The notes beneath the pieces are model-generated. The model had not been told where the DNA came from and made no database searches. It saw nothing but the letters and a program-made list of their open reading frames with translations. DNA of 64,000 nucleotides from Prevotella sp. (GTDB lineage Bacteria > Bacteroidota > Bacteroidia > Bacteroidales > Dysgonomonadaceae), in assembly GCA_031285625.1 (NCBI GenBank), contig JAITVV010000071.1, positions 1 to 64,000 on the forward strand, read 5' to 3'. Below are positions 34,977 through 42,523 of this stretch, one piece after another; positions within the stretch are counted from its first letter, which is position 1, and each line of letters begins with the position of its first letter. The position numbers and the translations under genes were made by a program.

Positions 34977-35996
34977 ATGAATAGTTATGAAAATAAACAT
35001 TTAAAATTTGATACAGTAAAAATTAGAACAAATAAAGAATATTTAAAAGATACATTTATTAAATTCAATCCAAAATATAAATCAAATGGAGAAATAATAA
35101 ATAAATATTATAATTCAAAAGATGATGATAGACTTATTCCCTATAATTTATATATTGGAATTAGTGATAAATCATTAACATTAGAATTTTCATCTAAGAT
35201 ATTATTAGATGATTATCCGAAGCTTATAACAAAAGATACATTCAAACAATGTTTAGAGAATATCAACCAACTTGATATTTGCGCCCTCAATGCTGATTCT
35301 ATTGCAAATGATTGTTATTTTACGAAAGTTCATGTTACCAATGATATAAAATATCCATTCACTGATAATGTATTAGATAGCCTTAATTCAAATGTCAATG
35401 ATTATAGACGTTACCAATGGGAACATTATCGAAAAGACGGCATACGCTTTAAAAAGGATGTAAAATCAATATCCTGCAAAGAGAGTATTGTTATGTACAA
35501 TAAAGAAAAGGAAATTATAAACAATGTAGATTTTCTTTCAATTCTCAGCAAGCCGAATGAAGTAATTGATTATTTTGATGGGGTCACACGTTTTGAAATG
35601 GAGTTGGATAAACCAAAGAAAATATGTGAAGCTCTGAATATTGATACCACCCATATAAGTAAAGTGTTCAATTCAAAGGAAAACCCCTTACTTGTTCAGT
35701 TTAATAAAATTTTTGGAGTAGGAGAGATTAAAAACAGACAATACATTGCTAACTATGAAACCTACGCTATGGATGCTATAATTGAGAAACACAACGGTGA
35801 CATCAAGAAGATAGAACAGGAAATGAAAGACCTGCATGTTTACAGTTCTAATTCTCGTAATGGCTTATCGGAAAGAATGAAGAAGATTAAAGCTCTTATA
35901 GAACAACGAAACGAGAGATTGTATAATTCCAGAGGAATATTGACAGAAATTAGAGAAAAATTAGGCGAAAAAGCACCTATTCCAGCTCAACTATGA
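34977..35996 (+). CDS. Possible replication initiator (phage gene II/X-like)
   Basis: A 339-residue soluble protein. The layout resembles the Phage_CRI/gene II-X family of rolling-circle initiators: a N-terminal part with short beta strands (LTLEFSSKIL, FTKVHVTNDI) and a middle VTRFEMELDKPKKI, similar to the R-F-E-x-x-L segment of that family. The active-site tyrosine cannot be pinned down from the sequence alone. The C-terminal 70 residues are helical and charged. Its place in an integrated element suits a replication or mobilisation role. Assignment is tentative. Confidence 0.5.
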   Translation: MNSYENKHLKFDTVKIRTNKEYLKDTFIKFNPKYKSNGEIINKYYNSKDDDRLIPYNLYIGISDKSLTLEFSSKILLDDYPKLITKDTFKQCLENINQLDICALNADSIANDCYFTKVHVTNDIKYPFTDNVLDSLNSNVNDYRRYQWEHYRKDGIRFKKDVKSISCKESIVMYNKEKEIINNVDFLSILSKPNEVIDYFDGVTRFEMELDKPKKICEALNIDTTHISKVFNSKENPLLVQFNKIFGVGEIKNRQYIANYETYAMDAIIEKHNGDIKKIEQEMKDLHVYSSNSRNGLSERMKKIKALIEQRNERLYNSRGILTEIREKLGEKAPIPAQL

Positions 35997-36092
35997 CACG
36001 CTCAGACTATCATTTTTAGCTTTGAAACCTACTGTTTACGTTGATTTTGGTGTGTGTCGCTTGTAATAGATTATCATGCATGTTTATAAAAG

Positions 36093-36130
36093 AAATAATG
36101 AGGTAGAAAAAAAATCTACCTCATTATTTT
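36093..36130. terminator. Bidirectional terminator between convergent element genes
   Basis: Perfect 15-base stem AAATAATGAGGTAGA / TCTACCTCATTATTT with an A7 loop. It separates the rep-like gene (plus) from the lipoprotein gene (minus). Confidence 0.85.
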
Positions 36131-36145
36131 CTTTATATTTTTATA

Positions 36146-37084
36146 TTATTGTTTATTCCTATCTATTTTATTTAAAATAAACTTTCTGCCTATATTTGTT
36201 TGGTTTGAGCCAGTACCTCTATCATAATAATCATATACCATCTCAATTTTATTTGTTGTCATAGATATTATTTTATAATGGGCTGTAATTTCATCATATG
36301 TAATTTTATTAGATAATTTAAAATAAAATCCATTATTAGTAAAACTTACACTTATACTATGAAATGATATATCAAATTTATCATCGTAATGACTTATCAT
36401 TGAATTATCTATGTATGTTGTGTTAAATCTTAAATAAAATGGATTACTTTCATATTCTTGAAAATTTATAGACCCTTCAAAAAAACCATCTTGTTTACAT
36501 TCCCAAAAAATAGGTCCTTTATCATTAGGGATATGTAATATTTTCGCAATATTTTCCTTATTTATTTGAACAATTTCGGGCACTTCTATTTCGGGAGTTT
36601 CAGGTAGTGTAATTTCACCTTTATACTCGTATTCGTTTTTAAAGTTAAGTGTAAGTGCATTCAGGTTATCATTGTACATATTTTTAATCTTCGCATCATC
36701 AGTAAATGATTCACTTTTGACAATAGTATTGTTATTCAATAGATTAAAAGTAACCTTTGTAGCATATTTGATATAAGTGTAATATACATCGTTAATAGGT
36801 ATTGTTGTACCCTCATCTATATTTGCTTCAATGACGACTTGTACATTATCATTGAACAGCAAGTTAAGATAGGTTGTAACAAAAGTGCTTTTTAGTTGTG
36901 ATTTAGCAATGATAGCCGATTCAACTTTAAGGTCTTTGTTGTTGAAGTTTACGCCATTGTTTGAGATTGCGCCAGTTGTTGTAGGTACAATCGGGTTTGG
37001 GTCAGTATCGTTGTTGTCATCGCTACTACAAGAATAGAATAAGGTCGTTGCCATCAGACACAATGTGAATAATAGTTTTTTCAT
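36146..37084 (-). CDS. Surface-exposed lipoprotein carried by the element
   Basis: A 312-residue lipoprotein: signal peptide with lipobox FYSC, immediately followed by SSDDNNDTD, an acidic stretch of the type that sends Bacteroidetes lipoproteins to the cell surface. The mature part is beta-rich without a domain I recognise. It overlaps the upstream small gene by four bases. It may be an exclusion, adhesion or receptor-masking protein of the element; this is a guess from location only. Confidence 0.8.
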   Translation of the reverse strand: MKKLLFTLCLMATTLFYSCSSDDNNDTDPNPIVPTTTGAISNNGVNFNNKDLKVESAIIAKSQLKSTFVTTYLNLLFNDNVQVVIEANIDEGTTIPINDVYYTYIKYATKVTFNLLNNNTIVKSESFTDDAKIKNMYNDNLNALTLNFKNEYEYKGEITLPETPEIEVPEIVQINKENIAKILHIPNDKGPIFWECKQDGFFEGSINFQEYESNPFYLRFNTTYIDNSMISHYDDKFDISFHSISVSFTNNGFYFKLSNKITYDEITAHYKIISMTTNKIEMVYDYYDRGTGSNQTNIGRKFILNKIDRNKQ

Positions 37085-37275
37085 TCTCTGACCTCCTCTC
37101 TAATTGCGTCTTTTACACTTTTTTCAAGTGTTTCTAAATCGTAGTTAGAATCTACAATAGAACCATTCTTTACAACTTGATATAAGTTTTCACACTTATA
37201 GATGTCTGCAAATTTTTCTTTTTTGATAAAAAAAGTTTTTACCAAAATACCAGAGAATACATTTTTGTTCATCAT
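37081..37275 (-). CDS. Small protein upstream of the lipoprotein
   Basis: A 64-residue protein (MMNKNVFSGILVKTFF ... KDAIREEVRE) with no recognised domain and no signal peptide. It overlaps the start of the lipoprotein gene by four bases, which supports that it is translated. Its start region abuts the structured region at 37.3-37.5 kb. Confidence 0.55.
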   Translation of the reverse strand: MMNKNVFSGILVKTFFIKKEKFADIYKCENLYQVVKNGSIVDSNYDLETLEKSVKDAIREEVRE

Positions 37276-37289
37276 GAAATACGTTCAAT

Positions 37290-37320
37290 TTTGCTCATCA
37301 GCTCCAAATGTGCAGTTTTG
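37290..37320 (+). promoter_or_regulatory. Possible promoter of the structured region
   Basis: TTTG at 37290-37293, 19 bases, then CAGTTTTG at 37313-37320, which differs from TAnnTTTG in its first base. Together with the hairpin and T-run at 37484-37502 it would define a transcript of about 175 bases. Confidence 0.4.
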
Positions 37321-37325
37321 TAAAT

Positions 37326-37502
37326 AGAAAACGTGGAGACTGCTAACTTACTCGCCTCGAGGTCTTGGTCACCCTGCAACAGAATAAGTCGCAGCTCCAC
37401 GTCTATAAAATATAAAGACATGGAGCGATTGACTTACTACCCTGTTGCATGAAAGTTACCAAGTTTCGAGTGCGGGTAATATTAAACGCTTTCGTTTTTT
37501 TT
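37326..37502 (+). ncRNA. Candidate structured noncoding RNA or origin region
   Basis: No ORF. ACGTGGAG-A-CTGC (37331-37343) pairs with GCAGCTCCACGT (37391-37402), a 12-base stem with one bulged A; inside lie ACTTA/TAAGT and the palindrome CCTCGAGG. A second unit at 37416-37480 (from ACATGGAGCG to GGGTAAT) is a diverged inverted copy of the first: shared words, allowing for orientation, are TTGGT-AC, TGCAACAG, TAAGTC and GCTCCA. The stretch is much richer in G and C than the rest of the element. It ends with AAACG-CTTT-CGTTT and a T-run to 37502. Options: a regulatory RNA, a single-strand replication origin, or recombinase binding sites. Confidence 0.5.
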
Positions 37503-37646
37503 AATAAGTCCTTCTATCAAACCATCTCTATGGTATTTGATTGAATTATGATACAAAGATTGATATTTTATTTAAGCCCTGCAAATTATTTCGAATAAGA
37601 TAAATATAATATTCTTTAGTCCAGATAGTTAATTGTTATTATTTAT

Positions 37647-37682
37647 TACACATTTATTAAATTGATGTTCAATAAATGTGTA
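37647..37682. repeat. 12-base inverted repeat in the serine-recombinase promoter
   Basis: TACACATTTATT (37647-37658) and AATAAATGTGTA (37671-37682) are perfect complements with a 12-base spacer, ending 19 bases before the -7 box TATATTTG at 37701-37708. Likely an operator or recombinase site. Confidence 0.6.
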
Positions 37683-37700
37683 TTTAATGAAAATAATAGT

Positions 37701-37708
37701 TATATTTG
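37701..37708 (+). promoter_or_regulatory. -7 box of the serine-recombinase promoter
   Basis: TATATTTG, 22 bases upstream of the ATG at 37731; the -33 region falls on the right arm of the inverted repeat. Confidence 0.5.
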
Positions 37709-37730
37709 TTAAGTATTAAACTTTTAACCA

Positions 37731-38411
37731 ATGGAAGCTAAAAAATATACTTGTTATTATAGAGTGTCTACAAAAAAACAAGGCAAATCAGGATTAGGTC
37801 TTGATGCACAAGAAACAATCTGTAAAAACTACGTAGATGGTCAGAAAGGTATAATCATAAATTCTTTCGTTGAAGTTGAAAGTGGTAAAAATGATAACAG
37901 GGAAAAACTGCATACTGCTATTGCTGAATGTAAGCAAACTAACAGTACTCTGTTAATTGCCAAACTTGATAGGTTATCGAGAAGTGTTGAATTTATTTTT
38001 AGTTTGAAAAATTCAGGTATTAATTTTACTTGTGTTGACCTACCTGAACTCAATACCATGACCTTGGGTATCTTTGCAACCTTTGCACAGAGCGAAAGAG
38101 AGCGTATAAGTGAGAGAATCACAAATGCACTCGCTGAAAAGAAAAAAAAGGGTATTAAACTTGGTAAACCTGAAAACTTACTGAACAACTTTGATAAAGC
38201 ATACAGTAATAGTTTAGCTACTCGACAAGGCAATGCAGTAAACAATGAGAACAACAAAAAAGCAGGTCTTTTGATTGTGTCTTTGCGTGATGGTGGTAAA
38301 ACATGGAATGAGATAACCCAAACTTTAAATGATAATGGTTTTAAAACTCGCAGGGGTGGTGTGTTTGGTATAACTCAGGTGGTGAGGCTGTTCAATAGAT
38401 ATTACTCATAA
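37731..38411 (+). CDS. Serine recombinase (resolvase/invertase family)
   Basis: A 226-residue site-specific recombinase. The catalytic serine is Ser13 in YYRVSTKKQ; AKLDRLSRS and TFAQSERERISERI are the conserved active-site and dimer segments. The C-terminal 70 residues carry a helical region and a compact HTH (TWNEITQTLNDNGFKTRRG). It is smaller than large serine integrases, so it is more like a resolvase or invertase. A second recombinase beside a tyrosine integrase in one element suggests resolution of replication products or inversion of a DNA segment. Confidence 0.92.
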   Translation: MEAKKYTCYYRVSTKKQGKSGLGLDAQETICKNYVDGQKGIIINSFVEVESGKNDNREKLHTAIAECKQTNSTLLIAKLDRLSRSVEFIFSLKNSGINFTCVDLPELNTMTLGIFATFAQSERERISERITNALAEKKKKGIKLGKPENLLNNFDKAYSNSLATRQGNAVNNENNKKAGLLIVSLRDGGKTWNEITQTLNDNGFKTRRGGVFGITQVVRLFNRYYS

Positions 38412-38503
38412 ATTATTGACATATAAAACATTAAGTTTTATCAGATTGTTTATCTATAAGAGAAAAAGAAGCAGATAATCGCATGATTATTGATTAATAA
38501 TTG

Positions 38504-38511
38504 TATTTTTG
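38504..38511 (+). promoter_or_regulatory. Short-leader -7 box before the methyltransferase gene
   Basis: TATTTTTG ends only nine bases before the ATG at 38521. If used, transcription starts within a few bases of the ATG. An AAGGA word lies at 38514-38518 in between; no -33 box is visible, so transcription from the upstream recombinase promoter is also possible. Confidence 0.35.
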
Positions 38512-38520
38512 CTAAGGAAT

Positions 38521-41500
38521 ATGAAACAAAATGTGTCGCTAAACAAGTTTCTGATTCAGTTAGGATTAGAAAAGGTGGTCTTCTTTAAGGACGAAGAAGG
38601 AGTATACTCCTCTGTTCTACACTTTGACATACAGAATAAACTCAAACTAATCAGTCCTGACGCAATCTATATATTCAATAATCAACCTTTAATTTTATTT
38701 TTCGATTTAACTGATAATACAGACGATAAACGAGAGGATGATATTCACAAAAAAGTATGGTCTTTTGATAATTCTCCGATAGCTTTTATTATAAAAAGTA
38801 ATGAAATAAAAGTATACAATGCACTGAATTATATAAAGAACGAGAATCGCTTAGAAACGATTAACTTAACAAGTGATGAAATCATTAATAAATTCTCTTT
38901 TTGGAATTTACAAAGCAGCAATGTTTGGAATTGGTTTCAAGAAAAATATATTGAAACCATACAAAAAAAGGAAACTAAAAAACGTGTAAACGAAAGGCTT
39001 TTTCAGAATATCAGAGATGTGAGAAATGCTTTGATAGATAAGAACAATGACCCTGAGGGAAGTATTCCAAACTCTCTTATTCTTAGATTGATATTTATAA
39101 GATACTTAATAGATAGAAATATTGAAATTGGTTCAGAGTTTATTGATGGGTGTGATACTTATTCAAGAAGATTAAGTTTCAGTAAACTATTACAAGACCC
39201 TGACAAGCTATCTCGGTTATTTGTAAAATTAAATGATAGATTTAACGGTGTTCTATTCAAAGGTGTTGATATAAAGCTAACTACTACACAAGCTGAAAGT
39301 CTATCTGATATCTTCAATGGTGAAGTACCAAAGAAAAACTCATTATTTTATGGCAGTGATTTCTATTTTGAGATATTTGATTTTTCTATAATTCCTGTTG
39401 AAGTAATTTCAGGAATATATGAATCTTTGATTGACCCTGAAACAAGAAATCTACAATCAGCAGTATATACCCCATCTTTTTTAGTTGAATATATTTTAAA
39501 TGATACTATTGATGTTTTCCTAAATGAGAACAATACATCGGAGTGTAAAATATTCGAAGTTGCTGTTGGCTCAGGAATTTTCCTTGTTCAGTCTTTGAGA
39601 AGAATGATAGAAAAGGAAATTGAATTAAAAGGAAATTTAGACAAAGAAGCTTTTAGTGAACGTATTAGAGACATAGCAAAACAAAATTTATACGGTGTTG
39701 ACATCAATAAGGAAGCATTAAAAGTAACATGTTTTTCAATATATATTGCTCTATTAGATTATCAAGAACCTAAAAATATCTATAAATATAAATTTCCTAA
39801 TCTATTGGGAGAAAACTTATTTGAAGCTAATTTTTTTGACACAAAGAATGAGTTTAATCAAGTAATAAATAATGCAAGACCCCAATATATATTGGGTAAT
39901 CCACCTTGGAAAAGTAATAAAGATGATTACCATATAGAATGGTTAAAGTCTAATAAAAAGACTGTTGGAAGATTTGAAATTGCACAATCCTTTCTTCTGA
40001 GGACAAAAGATTTTATGAATCTCGATACCAAAGTTGCATTAATTATTACGAGTACCATTTTCTATAATGTGTCTAAAACAACAAGAGCATTCAAGAATGA
40101 ATTTTTATCAACATACTGTATTAGTAAATTCTTTGACTTGTCCCCTGTCAGACGATTAATATTTGAAGAAAAAGATAGTCCTGCAAGCGTTGTATATTAT
40201 AAATTATCTGAGAATAATGATTACATTAATAATGTAATAGACCATCAATCTGTTAAAATCAACTATTTTCTTAAACACTTTAAAATGTTGGTCATTGAAA
40301 AGTATGACAAAAAAAAGATTTTCCAACGATATTTTATTGAATATGATTGGATGTTTAAAGTTGCTTTATATGGTAATACCTTAGATTTTGTAACCATTAA
40401 TAAAATAGTCGAAAATAAATCAAAAATTAATGATTACATTGATAATAAAACAATATTTAGTGGTGATGGTATCCTAAAAGGAACACCCAAGCCAACCCCT
40501 TTCTCTTTTCTTATTAATTTACCTATTATAGAAAACGAAGAGGTTAAGTCGTATTATACGAATGTCAATATTGAAAAAACAATGACATTAGATGATACAT
40601 ATTTGGAAAGTGGACGAAAATTAGAATTATTTAAGGGAGAACACATATATTTAAAAAGTCAGACTTTAAATGAATCTGATATTGTAGTTTCCTATAATAA
40701 TCAAACCGCCGTTAATCGACATGATGTGATTACGATAACGTCTGAAAATGAAATTGACAAACTGAAAGAAATTTACGCTTTGCTAATCTCAGATATTCAT
40801 ACCTATTATCAATTCCTAACATCTTCTGCATGGGGAGTTTCAACAAGACCTGCAATAAGATTAAAAGAATATAAAAACTTCCCTTGTGTCACATTAAGCA
40901 CACAACATCAGCAAAAGTTAACATCACTAATAAATGATTTTTTTGAAAATTTCATACTCTACTATAGCGATGAGATAAGGTCTGAAACTCTTCCTGTAAA
41001 TAAGAATATATTAAAGAACATAAATAAACTTATTAATGAATTATACAGGATAAATGAAGCTGAAAAGGACTTGATTAATTATGTTCTAAATGTATCGAGA
41101 TATCAATTTCAAGAAAGTAAGCAAGATTTAATAATAGATTTTACACATACGAATAAGAACGATTATAGAAACAAAGAAACTGTCTTAAAGCAGTATGCAG
41201 AAGTGTTCCTACGAGAGATTGAAGACATATATGATAATGAATATATACAAGCAGAAATATATTCATTACATCATTTTGTTGCGGTAAACTTTGTATTTCA
41301 TTCAGACCCGATTAAGGAGAGAATAATATATCAAAAGAATGCAAATATTATTGAATCATTAGAAAAATTGGGAAATCTAAGTATCTCTCAGATTGCAAGT
41401 GTAACTGACCCTACAAAGAACCTATTTATACAAAAAGATATAAAAGGTTTTGAAGATAATTCATTTTATATAATCAAACCTAATGAATATAAATGTTGGC

Positions 41501-41592
41501 ATCGTGCTATGGCATGGTATGATGTTGCTGAGTTTAAAGCGAAGATTGAAGAAGCTGAGTTAGAATATCTAAACAGTAATGAAGATGAGTGA
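38521..41592 (+). CDS. Large adenine-specific DNA methyltransferase (Eco57I/type IIG-like)
   Basis: A 1023-residue protein. Residues 1-110 have the pattern of a nuclease-like domain (SPDAIYIFNNQPLILFFDLTD): P46-D47 then F-D62-L-T64, where a lysine would be expected in an active PD-(D/E)XK site, so this copy may be inactive. A helical part follows (SLILRLIFIRYLIDRNIE), then YTPSFLVEYIL, SAM motif I FEVAVGSGIFLV (345-356) and catalytic motif IV NPPW (460-463). The C-terminal part (SAWGVSTRPAIRLKEYKNFP) looks like a target recognition domain. It should methylate adenine at N6 in a specific sequence. ATG at 38521 is preferred to an in-frame TTG at 38509. Overlaps the next gene by 14 bases. Confidence 0.88.
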   Translation: MKQNVSLNKFLIQLGLEKVVFFKDEEGVYSSVLHFDIQNKLKLISPDAIYIFNNQPLILFFDLTDNTDDKREDDIHKKVWSFDNSPIAFIIKSNEIKVYNALNYIKNENRLETINLTSDEIINKFSFWNLQSSNVWNWFQEKYIETIQKKETKKRVNERLFQNIRDVRNALIDKNNDPEGSIPNSLILRLIFIRYLIDRNIEIGSEFIDGCDTYSRRLSFSKLLQDPDKLSRLFVKLNDRFNGVLFKGVDIKLTTTQAESLSDIFNGEVPKKNSLFYGSDFYFEIFDFSIIPVEVISGIYESLIDPETRNLQSAVYTPSFLVEYILNDTIDVFLNENNTSECKIFEVAVGSGIFLVQSLRRMIEKEIELKGNLDKEAFSERIRDIAKQNLYGVDINKEALKVTCFSIYIALLDYQEPKNIYKYKFPNLLGENLFEANFFDTKNEFNQVINNARPQYILGNPPWKSNKDDYHIEWLKSNKKTVGRFEIAQSFLLRTKDFMNLDTKVALIITSTIFYNVSKTTRAFKNEFLSTYCISKFFDLSPVRRLIFEEKDSPASVVYYKLSENNDYINNVIDHQSVKINYFLKHFKMLVIEKYDKKKIFQRYFIEYDWMFKVALYGNTLDFVTINKIVENKSKINDYIDNKTIFSGDGILKGTPKPTPFSFLINLPIIENEEVKSYYTNVNIEKTMTLDDTYLESGRKLELFKGEHIYLKSQTLNESDIVVSYNNQTAVNRHDVITITSENEIDKLKEIYALLISDIHTYYQFLTSSAWGVSTRPAIRLKEYKNFPCVTLSTQHQQKLTSLINDFFENFILYYSDEIRSETLPVNKNILKNINKLINELYRINEAEKDLINYVLNVSRYQFQESKQDLIIDFTHTNKNDYRNKETVLKQYAEVFLREIEDIYDNEYIQAEIYSLHHFVAVNFVFHSDPIKERIIYQKNANIIESLEKLGNLSISQIASVTDPTKNLFIQKDIKGFEDNSFYIIKPNEYKCWHRAMAWYDVAEFKAKIEEAELEYLNSNEDE

Positions 41593-42310
41593 AGCTTCAA
41601 ACTTTATTTCTAAGCGTAAACAGCCTCTTTCTCTTAGGCAAAAGAATATCCAAAACATACTTTGGTATATGTTAGAATGTTATAGCATAATCCTAAATGA
41701 AGGAAAAACATACTCATTATCAGATATAAAAAAAAGTAACGTAAAACCTGAAAATTATCTCAGAAATAAATTAGTTGATGAATATTTAAGAAAATATACT
41801 CATCTTTTCAAAGAGAAATTTAAGACTGAATATATATTTTTTGATAAAGACACAGAGGAAACATATATTGATGAAAAAGGTAGTGAATCTACTGATAAAA
41901 TCGACATTTATATAAGAAATAAAGCTTTACAAGATTATTGGTCAAATAAGCCAAATGTTTACTATGCAGTGGAATGTAAAAGAATAAAGGAGTTGTCGGA
42001 TACTCAGAAATACATAAATGAAGATACTGTTGGCAAGTTCATAGAAAGAAAGCATACTGAATTTAGACAACCTATTGAAGGACAGCTAGCTTTTATTGAA
42101 AATTCAGATATAAGTCCGCTTAATATAGTAGATGACATAAATAAAAAACTTTGTAAGAACACCAATACAGAATCTCTTTTATCATCAATCGAAGTGCATG
42201 AAATGCAAAAATGTTGTTTTATATCTAAACATAATCGCAGTTTTAATATCAAAAGTAAGTTTAGTATCTATCATTTACTATTAGATTATTCAGATATTGT
42301 GATAAATTGA
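41579..42310 (+). CDS. PD-(D/E)XK nuclease-like partner of the methyltransferase
   Basis: A 243-residue soluble protein of no family I recognise. Asp109 in DKIDIYIRN followed 23 residues later by Glu132-Cys-Lys134 in YYAVECKRI gives the D-x(n)-E-x-K core of the restriction-endonuclease fold, and a helix with Glu68 (NKLVDEYLR) precedes it. It starts inside the end of the methyltransferase gene (ATG at 41579, or 41585), so the two are translationally coupled and probably form one system: methyltransferase marking self DNA, this protein cutting unmarked DNA. Last gene before attR. Confidence 0.72.
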   Translation: MKMSEASNFISKRKQPLSLRQKNIQNILWYMLECYSIILNEGKTYSLSDIKKSNVKPENYLRNKLVDEYLRKYTHLFKEKFKTEYIFFDKDTEETYIDEKGSESTDKIDIYIRNKALQDYWSNKPNVYYAVECKRIKELSDTQKYINEDTVGKFIERKHTEFRQPIEGQLAFIENSDISPLNIVDDINKKLCKNTNTESLLSSIEVHEMQKCCFISKHNRSFNIKSKFSIYHLLLDYSDIVIN

Positions 42311-42412
42311 GGGACGTAAAGTAAGCATTTTCAAAATGTTATAAGTTTCACTAAAATATACCCTTAAAATAATTAATATATTTATAATAAGCAAATTAAT
42401 TGTTAAAATAAA

Positions 42413-42434
42413 TTCTTCAACGAGGATGAGTATT
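42413..42434 (+). repeat. Right attachment site (attR) core
   Basis: Same 22-base order as attL with T for C at one position. It is followed by TGA, so the fragment still encodes the end of a DUF2795 protein. It is probably the native 3' end of the interrupted gene. Confidence 0.8.
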
Positions 42435-42476
42435 GATATTAGAAGTTTGTAACAGGCTAAAAATTAGTATAAAAAA

Positions 42477-42516
42477 GAGATTAGGGTAATTAATAAATTA
42501 CCCTAATCTCTTTTTT
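42477..42516. terminator. Perfect bidirectional terminator at the right flank
   Basis: GAGATTAGGGTAATT with AATTACCCTAATCTC and T/A-runs on both sides; loops AATA. It serves uvrA on the minus strand and was probably the original terminator of the DUF2795 gene. A diverged copy lies at 32454-32492. Confidence 0.85.
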
Positions 42517-42523
42517 CAATTCC

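Larger units (their letters stand above)
32386..42434. mobile_element. Integrated mobile element (about 10 kb) with restriction-like cargo
   Basis: Bounded by near-identical 22-base direct repeats at the 3' end of the DUF2795 gene. In order it holds a tyrosine integrase next to the left end, an excisionase-like HTH protein, a NUMOD3-like mini-protein, a possible replication initiator, a lipoprotein pair, a structured region, a serine recombinase, and a DNA methyltransferase/nuclease-like pair. The DNA is visibly richer in A and T than the flanks. No relaxase, VirD4 or VirB genes are seen, so it is not self-conjugative by itself; it may be mobilised by another element or be a phage satellite. 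The exact ends are uncertain by some tens of bases because a second similar pair of sequences (terminators) also flanks it. Confidence 0.85.

Noticed and set aside
37331-37480. Invertible promoter switched by the serine recombinase
   Set aside because: The two inverted units are separated by only about a dozen bases, too little for a useful invertible segment.
37326-37502. Retron msr-msd region
   Set aside because: The fold is suggestive, but no reverse transcriptase gene is present in the element.
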